The position numbers were made by a program, and so were the translations under genes. Positions 7,644 to 14,770 of a stretch of 40,159 nt of DNA are shown one piece after another (within the stretch, counting starts at the first letter, position 1; every line of letters begins with the position of its first letter). The stretch comes from Alphaproteobacteria bacterium (GTDB taxonomy: Bacteria; Pseudomonadota; Alphaproteobacteria; Bin95), in assembly GCA_022822125.1 (NCBI GenBank), contig JAJECF010000190.1:1-40159 (forward strand), in the 5' to 3' direction. The notes beneath the pieces were generated by a model. The model made no database searches. It worked only from the letters and a program-made list of their open reading frames with translations, and had not been told where the DNA came from.

Positions 7644-8767
7644 AATTCAGCTTTTCCGAGGAGCAGACCGAGTTTCGCAACATGCTCCGTCGTTTCCTGC
7701 AGGACCGCTCGCCAACGGCCGAGCTTCGCCGGGTCTCTGAAACCGAGGCCGGCTACGACCCCGAGATCTGGCGCGCAATGGCGGAGGACCTGGGCGTGAC
7801 CGCCATCCACATTCCCGAAGCCTATGGCGGGGCGGGTTTCGGCGTCTCCGAACTCGCCATCGCCGCCGAAGAGGCAGGCCGCGCGCTCCTGCCCTCGCCC
7901 TTTTTCGGCTCGACCGTCTTGGCGGCGACCGCCATCGCCGAGGCGGGAACCGAGGCCCAGAAGCGGGCCCTGCTGCCCGGCATCGCCAGTGGCCGGACGG
8001 TGGCCGCGCTCGCCGCCGCCGAACCCGGCGCCGGCTGGAACGCCGACGCCTTCGCTGCAAATGCTGAGTCCGACGGCGATTCCTGGCGGCTCAGGGGGCG
8101 CAAGAGCTATGTGCTGGACGGCATGGCCGCCGACCTCGTCGTCGCAGCGGCGCGGCTGCCCGATGGCGGGCTCGGCCTGTTCAGCCTGCCGGCGGACAGC
8201 GCCGGGCTCGCGCGCCGGCCGCTGCAATCCATGGACCCGACGCGCCGGCTGGCGGAAATGACCCTCGACGACGCGCAGGCCGACTTGCTCGGAGGGCCGG
8301 AGGCGGGAGGCTCCGCCTGGGCGCGGACGCTCGATATCGCCGCCGTCTGCCTCGCCGGCGAGATGGTCGGCGGCGCGGAGCGGCTGCGCGAGGATGCGCT
8401 CGAATATGTCTCCATGCGCATGCAGTTCGGGCGCTCCATCGCCTCCTTCCAGGTCACCAAGCACAAGGCGGCGGACATGCTGCTGGAAGTCGAGCTCGCC
8501 AAGGCCGCCGCCTATTATGCCGCCGCCGCGGCAGACGACGACGAAGAGGTGGACCAGCCGCTCACCGCGCTCGCCTCGCTCGCCAAGGCGGCCGCCTCCG
8601 ACGCCTATATGCAGACCGCCATCCACGCCGTGCAGATGCATGGCGGCATCGGCTTCACCCACGACAACGACACGCAGCTCTGGTTCAAGCGCGCCAAGGC
8701 GAGCGAGGTCTTCCTCGGCAGCGCCGCCGACCACCGCGAACGCATGCTGCAGCACTGGAACGCCTGA
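7640..8767 (+). CDS. Acyl-CoA dehydrogenase family protein, first of a pair
   Basis: This 375-residue flavoprotein opens with MKFSFSEEQTEFRNMLRRFL and contains IPEAYGGAGF near residue 55, an AAAEPGAGWN segment in the flavin/substrate loop, and the C-terminal QMHGGIGFTHDND motif. At the place where many family members have the catalytic glutamate (the IYEGT region) the sequence reads VFLGS, with no acidic residue. The alternative position in helix G also lacks one. This suggests a non-catalytic or FAD-contributing subunit of a heteromer with the next gene, as in bacterial alpha2-beta2 steroid-type acyl-CoA dehydrogenases. It overlaps the HpaB-type gene by four bases, and its stop is one base before the next start. 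Confidence 0.9.
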   Translation: MKFSFSEEQTEFRNMLRRFLQDRSPTAELRRVSETEAGYDPEIWRAMAEDLGVTAIHIPEAYGGAGFGVSELAIAAEEAGRALLPSPFFGSTVLAATAIAEAGTEAQKRALLPGIASGRTVAALAAAEPGAGWNADAFAANAESDGDSWRLRGRKSYVLDGMAADLVVAAARLPDGGLGLFSLPADSAGLARRPLQSMDPTRRLAEMTLDDAQADLLGGPEAGGSAWARTLDIAAVCLAGEMVGGAERLREDALEYVSMRMQFGRSIASFQVTKHKAADMLLEVELAKAAAYYAAAAADDDEEVDQPLTALASLAKAAASDAYMQTAIHAVQMHGGIGFTHDNDTQLWFKRAKASEVFLGSAADHRERMLQHWNA

Positions 8768-8768
8768 C

Positions 8769-10025
8769 ATGACCGACATGACCGAAGACGACATTCGCGC
8801 CGAGGCTCGCGCCTGGCTGACAGAGAACTGGGATCCCGAGCGGGGCCTCGTCGAATGGCGCAACATTCTTATCGATTCCGGCTGGGGTGTTCCCCACTGG
8901 CCGGAGGAATGGCACGGGCGCGGCCTGCCCGTCGGCATGACGCCGGTTGTCGAGGAGGAATTCGACAAGCTGGGCGCGGTCGGCGTCGCCAAGATGGGCA
9001 TTCGCACGCTCGCCGCCGCCACCATCCTCGAGCACGGCACGGACCTGCACAAGCAGCGTTTCCTGCGCGGCATCCTCACCGGCGAGGAAACCTGGTGCCA
9101 GCTCTTCAGCGAGCCCGGCAGCGGTTCGGACCTGGCAGGCGCCGTGACGCGCGCCGATTTCCAGGGCGGCAAATGGATTATCAACGGCCAGAAGGTGTGG
9201 AACACGAGCGCCCACCACGCCGATTTCGGCCTGCTGCTGGCGCGCACGGACTGGGACGCCGTCAAGCACCAGGGCCTCAGCTATTTCCTGCTCGACATGC
9301 GCCAGCCGGGCGTCCAGGTGCATCAACTCAAGCAGATGAACGGCCACGCTTCCTTCAACCAGGTCTTCTTCACCGACGCCGTGGTGGAGCCCGAATACCA
9401 GATCGGCGGGCTCGGCGAAGGCTGGAAGGTGGCGACGACCACGCTGATGCATGAGCGGCGCGGCGCGGACGGCGTGCGCCGCTACGCCACCGGCAGCGAC
9501 CGGCCGGGGCGCATTTATGAGGAGGAGCGCGCCGAGGTCGCGACCGTCATGGCGCCCTATGTCTGGTATCCGCAGCGCACCGGCCGCGCCGACCTGCTGA
9601 TCGAGCGCGCAAAGGCCGCGGGACGCTGGGATGACCCGGCGGTGCGCCAGGAGGTCGCGAAGGCGCTGACCCTTGCGCGGACCGCTGAATGGACGGCGCG
9701 GCGGGCCCGCGAGGCGCAACAGATGGGCCTGCCGCAGGGACCGGAGGGGTCCATCGGCAAGCTCGCCGCCAGCATCGTCGCGCGCGCCTGTGCGAAGGCG
9801 CACACCATGATCGCCGGCCCCGACGCCATGCTCACCGGCGAGGATGACGGCACGGACGGCGTGGTGGCGGAAATCCTGGTCTCGACCCCGGCGATCTCTA
9901 TTGCCGGCGGCACGGACGAGATTCAGCGCAACATCATATCCGAGCGCATCCTCTCCATGCCCAAGGAAGCCCGCTACGACACCGACCGTCCCTTCCGCGA
10001 CGTGCCGCGAAACCAGGTGGGTTGA
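8769..10025 (+). CDS. Acyl-CoA dehydrogenase family protein, second of a pair
   Basis: The 418-residue product carries HWPEEWHGRGLP near the start, the LFSEPGSGSDLAG motif near residue 112, NGQKVWNTSAHHAD, and the C-terminal SIAGGTDEIQRNIISERIL. The IYEGT-type glutamate is replaced (IAGGT), but an LMHERRG motif in the putative helix G supplies a glutamate at the alternative catalytic position known from isovaleryl-CoA and long-chain dehydrogenases. Of the pair, this is therefore the likely catalytic subunit. The start at 8769 (MTDMTEDD) follows the previous stop by one base. The acyl-CoA substrate is not evident; the HpaB-type neighbour suggests breakdown of a cyclic or aromatic compound. Confidence 0.9.
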   Translation: MTDMTEDDIRAEARAWLTENWDPERGLVEWRNILIDSGWGVPHWPEEWHGRGLPVGMTPVVEEEFDKLGAVGVAKMGIRTLAAATILEHGTDLHKQRFLRGILTGEETWCQLFSEPGSGSDLAGAVTRADFQGGKWIINGQKVWNTSAHHADFGLLLARTDWDAVKHQGLSYFLLDMRQPGVQVHQLKQMNGHASFNQVFFTDAVVEPEYQIGGLGEGWKVATTTLMHERRGADGVRRYATGSDRPGRIYEEERAEVATVMAPYVWYPQRTGRADLLIERAKAAGRWDDPAVRQEVAKALTLARTAEWTARRAREAQQMGLPQGPEGSIGKLAASIVARACAKAHTMIAGPDAMLTGEDDGTDGVVAEILVSTPAISIAGGTDEIQRNIISERILSMPKEARYDTDRPFRDVPRNQVG

Positions 10026-10032
10026 GCCGGAA

Positions 10033-11499
10033 TTGGCTTCGCGAAAGACACTGAATGCGAAGAACCTGCAAGCGCTGGGCGCCCGGCGGCTTGCTGAATT
10101 GCTGATCGAAATCAGCGCGGGCGACGCCGTAGCGAAACGCCGCCTGCGCCTGGAATTGGCCGGGCGGGAAAGTCCCGCCGCGGTTGCGTCGGAGGTGCGG
10201 AAGCGGCTTGCGGCAATAGGACGGGCGCGCTCCTTCGTGGACAGGCGGCGCGCCTCCGCTCTCGCAAACGACCTGGAGACGCAGCGCCACGCCATCACCG
10301 GCCCGATCGCAGGCGGCGACCCGGCGGAAGGCTTCGAAACGATGTGGCGCTTCCTGTCGCTGGCGAGCCCGGTCCTCGACCGCTGCGATGACAGCGACGG
10401 CGCGGTTTCCGAGGTCTTCAGCGAAGCGATCGGCGATCTCGGGCGGATCGCCGGGGCGGCGCGGCCCGAGCCGGGCGCTCTCGCCGACAGGGTGCTGGAA
10501 ACGATAACCGCCAATGATTACGGGCAGTATGATTCCCTGATCCAACTTCTGGCGCCCGCGATGGGGCCGGTCGGGCTGAAGCGCCTGCGGCAAGGCGTGA
10601 TCGCCTTGTCGAAGGAGCCGGTGCGCAAGCCGGACAAGGCCGAGCGGAGGATTATCGGCTACAGCTCGCGCGGCCCGATATATGAGGACGATCTGGTCGT
10701 ATCGTCCCGGAAGCATACGGTCCAGGCGGCATTGAAGGACATCGCGGATGCTTTGGGAGACGCGGACGCCTATGCCGCTCAATATGACGAGGAGGATCGC
10801 AAGGTTCCCCAAATCGCGGCGGCCATTGCGCGCCGGTTTCTGGATGCGAACCGGGCGGCCGAGGCGCTGGACATCATCGACGCAGCGGACGCCCGGCAAG
10901 GACACCCCTATCGGGTGAGTTACCAGTGGGACGACGCCAGGATCGACGCCCTCGAGGCGCTCGGACGCGGCGACGAGGCCCAGCAGCATCGGTGGGCGTG
11001 TTTCGAACGCTCGCTGTCGGTCGAGCATCTGAGGGCCCATTTGAAGCGGTTGTCCGATTTCGACGCCATTGGCGCGGAGGAACGGGCGCTCGATCATGCG
11101 CAGGATTACGCGAACCCGCATGCGGGACTGGCCTTCCTGATATCCTGGCCCGATCTCGACAGGGCCGGGGCGCATGTCATTCGGCGCGCGGCCGAATTCG
11201 ATGGCAATCGTTACGAATATCTGACCCCGGCCGCGGACGCCCTGGCGGACAGACAATCTCTGGCCGCAACGATAATGCTGCGGGCCATGATCGATTTCAC
11301 GCTGGAGAACGCCCGGCCTACCCGTTACGGGCACGCGTCCCGGCACTTCGCGGAGTGCGCCCGCCTCGCGCATGGCATTGAGGACTTCGGCACGTTCGAG
11401 ACCCATAGCGAATATGCGTCCCGGCTGCGCCGGGAGCACGAGCGCAAACGCGCTTTCTGGAGGGACTTGGGTAGCAAAATCCGCAGCGCCTCCCACTAG
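10033..11499 (+). CDS. DUF6880 family protein
   Basis: The 488-residue product begins at a TTG (10033-10035) seven bases after the acyl-CoA dehydrogenase stop, reading MASRKTLNAKNLQALGARRLAELL, which looks like the conserved opening of DUF6880 proteins. The rest is alpha-helical and TPR-like, with repeated aromatic/alanine helices such as AAEALDIIDAADAR and DARIDALEALGRGDEAQQHRWACFE. No catalytic motif or membrane segment is visible. Proteins of this kind are common in accessory regions of alphaproteobacteria and have no settled function. The TTG start is the one that gives the conserved N-terminus. Codon use is more mixed than in the upstream operon, so it may have joined it by insertion. 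Confidence 0.75.
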   Translation: MASRKTLNAKNLQALGARRLAELLIEISAGDAVAKRRLRLELAGRESPAAVASEVRKRLAAIGRARSFVDRRRASALANDLETQRHAITGPIAGGDPAEGFETMWRFLSLASPVLDRCDDSDGAVSEVFSEAIGDLGRIAGAARPEPGALADRVLETITANDYGQYDSLIQLLAPAMGPVGLKRLRQGVIALSKEPVRKPDKAERRIIGYSSRGPIYEDDLVVSSRKHTVQAALKDIADALGDADAYAAQYDEEDRKVPQIAAAIARRFLDANRAAEALDIIDAADARQGHPYRVSYQWDDARIDALEALGRGDEAQQHRWACFERSLSVEHLRAHLKRLSDFDAIGAEERALDHAQDYANPHAGLAFLISWPDLDRAGAHVIRRAAEFDGNRYEYLTPAADALADRQSLAATIMLRAMIDFTLENARPTRYGHASRHFAECARLAHGIEDFGTFETHSEYASRLRREHERKRAFWRDLGSKIRSASH

Positions 11500-11696
11500 C
11501 GCCGCTGCATCCGCCAATGCTGATTGAGTTCCTTCCGCGTCGGCTCCCGATTCTCGCTCCCGTCCTGCGGCTTGGCAGGATGCGTCAGGACTTGCCGCAT
11601 GGTGGCTTCAACATCTTCCCGCGCAACCGGGTCGCGTTCTGTCTCATTGAAGGCGTCAGGGTTGAAACCGCCCTTTGCCTCTCGCTTGCCTGCCAT
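11496..11696 (-). CDS. Small hypothetical protein
   Basis: This 66-residue frame begins MAGKREAKGGFNPDAFNE and ends ELNQHWRMQRR. It is charged, has no signal peptide or membrane segment, and shows no domain I can name. A longer frame starting at 11786 exists, but its extra N-terminal part looks non-coding. Its stop overlaps the end of the convergent DUF6880 gene by four bases. It sits 93 bases downstream of the metalloprotease gene on the same strand. It may be a genuine small protein of the accessory island, but support is only the open frame and its plausible composition. Confidence 0.45.
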   Translation of the reverse strand: MAGKREAKGGFNPDAFNETERDPVAREDVEATMRQVLTHPAKPQDGSENREPTRKELNQHWRMQRR

Positions 11697-11789
11697 GGCG
11701 CTAACTCCATTTGCGGCGCTCGTCACACCTCGTTGCACCATGAGGGACGCCCCGAAGGGGAGGAACGGAACCTTCGGGGCGTCCAACGG

Positions 11790-13187
11790 CTACCGGCTCG
11801 CGCCGAATGCCGCCGTCAAGTCCGTCCGCTCCAATGTCCCGCCTGCCGCCTCATGCTGACGCCCGGCGAATATCCCGGTCAAGCGCCCGGCGTCACCTTC
11901 CGTCTCCCGGAAGGTGTTACCGCTGACTGCGATGGTGTAGCGGAGATCACCATCGCCCCATTGCGTCGTCAGTCCGCTGTCCTCGATTGTTGCCAACTCG
12001 GTGAAGGCGGCCGTCCCGTCCATGCTGGCGAGGTTCACGGCGATCCCGGCGTTGCCTGCTACGCGCCGCGCCGCTGGCGTGAAGCCGACCAAGACTCCGG
12101 CCCAAGAGGCGCTGCCGGACAGTTGCCGGTTGGCGGCCAAGTCGGTCGCGGGAGCGGTCCCGTATGCCCACGGTTCGGCGTAGCCGTTCCGTCTTGCGAC
12201 GCCGAAAGCGCCATGTTCGTTGCTGACGAAGAAATGCTCCGAAACACTCGACCACGGCCCAAGCTGTTGCGGGTCGGCACTGTCCAAAAGCGGCCCGTAA
12301 AGCGCCCGCAGCGCCTCCCGGTCTATCGGATACAGCAGGGACGCAGGGTGTCGGCTACCTTGCGCGTAGTCATATACCCGGTTCGTCGCTTCCATGATCG
12401 TGTCGAAACTGGCAGGCGGATGCCCGCCTATGCCGAGCGAGTGGATAAGTTCGTGCGCCATGAGGATGACGGCTTTCCGCTCATCGGTATATGCCGGGAA
12501 GCTGCCACGGCTCAGCAGAATGTATTCGCCCCAAGAGGTCCCGGCGGCGCCATTGTCGTAAAACTCGCTCTCAGGGACGAATTCGACATGGATCGTGTTG
12601 GCGAGTTCCCTGCCGGCACCGAAGTAGTGCCCGCCGGCGTCCACGGTGTCGCTGAGGCTGAAGCCGGGGAGTGGGCTGCCGACGCTCAGCTTGGCACTCT
12701 CGGGCAGCGCGGCATTCACTAGCTGGACGGCGGCAAGCACATGGCTCCGCTCAGCCCCGGTCGAGGGACCGATGACGCGCACCGCGTAGCCGGGCAGCCG
12801 GCGCGAGAGACCAGTGTATTGGCCCGCGACGGAAGACAGGTAGCGACGCAGGTTCGACGCGCCGGCACCGTCGCCCGTGGTGCCGTAGCGAACCGCGACA
12901 TTCGGGAGGCCGGGAATGGTCGTCTCCGGCAGCCGCTGCGGGGCCGCACCCTGATCGACTCCTACACGCAGCAGGCCCCCGGTGCGGTAGATCGGCGAGC
13001 GTTTCGCGTCCGATGCCGTGAGGCCGGGATGGATTGCGTATCGGTTGTTGCTGGCGTCCAAGGAAGGGCGCGGCGTCGGCGGTTGCTGTCCTGGCGGAAC
13101 GGGGCCGCCGGTCATGGAAGACGAACCGCCTCCGCCCCCACAAGAGGTAAGCGCGAACAGGGCAGCGATAAAGGCGACGAGGCGCAT
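11790..13187 (-). CDS. Lipoprotein metzincin protease with C-terminal TbpB/FHbp-like domain
   Basis: The 465-residue product begins with a lipoprotein signal (MRLVAFIAALFALTSC, Cys16 as lipidation site), then a glycine/serine/proline-rich linker to about residue 40. The middle holds a metzincin zinc motif, HELIHSLGIGGH at 245-256, with a possible Met-turn at DTIM (262-265). From about residue 340 the sequence changes to alternating beta-strand blocks ending in GIFAGRQHEAAGGTLER and AFGASR. This resembles the closing strand of TbpB/factor-H-binding-type lipoprotein barrels (FxGxxHEEVGGxFE...GAFGAKR). I infer a lipid-anchored protease, in the outer membrane or on the surface, with a binding barrel. 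The start and lipobox are clear; the barrel call rests on the C-terminal motif. Confidence 0.78.
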   Translation of the reverse strand: MRLVAFIAALFALTSCGGGGGSSSMTGGPVPPGQQPPTPRPSLDASNNRYAIHPGLTASDAKRSPIYRTGGLLRVGVDQGAAPQRLPETTIPGLPNVAVRYGTTGDGAGASNLRRYLSSVAGQYTGLSRRLPGYAVRVIGPSTGAERSHVLAAVQLVNAALPESAKLSVGSPLPGFSLSDTVDAGGHYFGAGRELANTIHVEFVPESEFYDNGAAGTSWGEYILLSRGSFPAYTDERKAVILMAHELIHSLGIGGHPPASFDTIMEATNRVYDYAQGSRHPASLLYPIDREALRALYGPLLDSADPQQLGPWSSVSEHFFVSNEHGAFGVARRNGYAEPWAYGTAPATDLAANRQLSGSASWAGVLVGFTPAARRVAGNAGIAVNLASMDGTAAFTELATIEDSGLTTQWGDGDLRYTIAVSGNTFRETEGDAGRLTGIFAGRQHEAAGGTLERTDLTAAFGASR

Positions 13188-13234
13188 GTCGGTTCTCCGG
13201 TTTGCGTCAGGCTCCGGCGGGTTGCCGGGCCGGT

Positions 13235-13338
13235 CGCCAAACAGTCGTCAACGCATTGGGACTCCTGCGCTTTCCCGTGAACGGTCTTCTATCACGCAGG
13301 CGGCCCGACATGGGCCGTATGCGTTGACTTGTTTGGCG
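13235..13338. repeat. Inverted repeat upstream of the metzincin gene
   Basis: The arm CGCCAAACAGTCGTCAACGC (from 13235) is matched in reverse by GCGTTGACTTGTTTGGCG (13321-13338), with a two-base indel, around about 62 bp. The interior holds a smaller perfect hairpin, CGGCCC-GACAT-GGGCCG (13301-13317). The unit lies between the metzincin start and the end of the IS passenger gene. It could be an operator pair, an IS end, or a small palindromic element; the sequence does not decide. Confidence 0.55.
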
Positions 13339-13405
13339 ATACGGGAACCCTGCGCTTATGGCGACAGGCGTGTCAAGCAGAGAAGGACTGCCGTTGAACC
13401 GCCCG

Positions 13406-13828
13406 CTAGACATGGCCAAACAGCAGATCGCCGATAGCCTTCTGGCTGATCTGGAAGACGGAATATGCGTTGCCGCCGATTTTCAAATCGCAAGCGAGGG
13501 TTTCTTCATTCCATTTCGGTTCGACTTCGAACGCCAAATCCCCGTTGTGTCGCACAAGAATCTTGAAATGGTTCTTCTCGACATGGTTGCTTACATTCTC
13601 TTTAATCAATTCTCCATCTTCATCTACTTGTGCGATATATGCGCGCTGCTGTGTCTCCCGACTGCATTTGAAACGCCGCCCCTTACACCGTTTTTCGGGG
13701 AGTTCATTGAACCGCACAACATCGCACTCAATAGCTTCGACGATTTGATCGAAAGCACCTTCCACCGTGCAATCGGCCCGCAGTTCGACCCATTTCTTCT
13801 GGCGCTCAAGCCGCTCTTGTTCCGTCAT
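13406..13828 (-). CDS. IS1595-element passenger gene, unknown function
   Basis: This 140-residue protein (MTEQERLERQKKWVELRADC...) is rich in charged residues and has no signal or membrane segment. It looks like a compact alpha/beta protein: VEGAFDQIVEAIECDVVRFN, a KCSRETQQRAYIAQVDEDGE stretch, then strands around HFKILVRHNGDLAFEVEPK. I do not recognise a family. It starts four bases inside the end of the transposase frame (ATGA-type overlap), so it is coupled to it, as passenger genes of IS1595-family elements can be. Base composition is clearly lower in GC than the chromosome genes. A same-length frame on the opposite strand is less protein-like and was rejected. Confidence 0.6.
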   Translation of the reverse strand: MTEQERLERQKKWVELRADCTVEGAFDQIVEAIECDVVRFNELPEKRCKGRRFKCSRETQQRAYIAQVDEDGELIKENVSNHVEKNHFKILVRHNGDLAFEVEPKWNEETLACDLKIGGNAYSVFQISQKAIGDLLFGHV

Positions 13829-14590
13829 GCGACCAAATCCCGGTAACGGATGCGGCGACCACCGATGCCGCGCACGAGCGCGTCCATGCGGTCAATGGTG
13901 TCCACTCCGCAGTTTCCTTCGTTGAGGCGCATGGAAGCCTCGCTGACATAGCGGTGAAGGTGCTTGAACGAGACATGATACCAAGTGCCGGTTATCGACC
14001 GCTTGAGCAATGCCCACACGCTCTCAATACCGTTGGTATGGACCGCCTCGCGCCCGTGCGCCCATGACAGCCGCTTTCCCGACCGTGCCGCGCCCCGTAT
14101 CGGCCAATGCCTTGCGCTTCGCGTTCGACATGTTGGCGCGCTTGCCGCCGATATAGACCTCGTCCATTTCGACAACGCCGTCCAGCTTGAAATCGCCGGG
14201 GGCGCAAGCCTCTCGGATACGGTGAAGCATATACCAAGCGGTGCGATACTGGACGCCAAGTTCTTTCGAGAGCTGCATGGCGGAGACGCCCTTGCGGGCC
14301 GTCATGACGCTGTAGATGGCGATGATCCAGTTCTGCAACGGCGTCTTGGTCGCGTGCATGATGGTCCCGGTCGTGACCCGGAAATGCTTGCGGCAGTCCC
14401 CGCACCAATAGGTATGCGGCTTGCTGGCGCGCGGCTCCCTGATCTTGTCCATTGCTCCGCAATGGGGACAAACCGGCTCGCCGTTCCAGCGCACGCGCTC
14501 AAGCCACGCGATGCAAGTTTCCTGATCCGGGAACATCCGCATAAGCTGCGGAATGCTGATCGTCTCGGCTGTTCCCTTGGCTTGCGGCAT
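13825..14590 (-). pseudogene. IS1595-family transposase, broken by internal deletion
   Basis: The N-terminal part (to about 14050) reads as an IS1595-family transposase: MPQAKGTAETISIPQLMRMF, a zinc ribbon (CPHC...CGDC), the helix-turn-helix LSKELGVQYRTAWYMLHRIR, and the first catalytic acidic stretch VVEMDEVYIGGKR. After GKAAVMGARAR the frame shifts, and the next sensible sequence, REAVHTNGIESVWALLKR, belongs to the C-terminal catalytic part. The 70-80 residues that normally separate these blocks, including the second catalytic aspartate, are missing. The remnant totals about 250 codons against roughly 300 or more usual. I infer an inactive element with an internal deletion and frameshift near 14055. 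Confidence 0.85.
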
Positions 14591-14607
14591 AGCGTCTCTC
14601 CGCTCTA

Positions 14608-14692
14608 TGCGGATTTATATATTCCCTTTCGGAACAGGCGTCAAGCACTTTCTGCGGATTTTTCTACCCAAGTCCCTTTCTGGAACCTGGCG
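14608..14692. repeat. Imperfect tandem duplication at the IS end
   Basis: Two related blocks, 14608-14640 and 14653-14692, each read TGCGGATTT, then a variable A/T-rich centre, then TCCCTTTC, GGAAC and GGCG. They lie directly upstream of the transposase start, and the first contains the promoter -10. They may be transposase binding sites at the element's end. Confidence 0.5.
14616..14644 (-). promoter_or_regulatory. Promoter of the IS1595-type transposase
   Basis: On the minus strand TTGACG (14644-14639) and TATATA (14621-14616) are separated by exactly 17 bases, a near-consensus sigma-70 arrangement. A purine-rich GGAGAG lies just before the transposase ATG at 14590. It is the clearest promoter in the window. 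Confidence 0.7.
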
Positions 14693-14770
14693 GAATGACG
14701 GGCCGGCGCCGATGAGCCCGCAGCCGGGGCGCGGCGGCGCAGCCGCCGGCCTCGCCCCCTTCGCCGCCAC

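Noticed and set aside
13358..13846. 162-codon plus-strand frame opposite the IS passenger gene
   Set aside because: The minus-strand frame is coupled to the transposase and has a better-balanced composition. The plus-strand frame has no ribosome site and looks like its complement.
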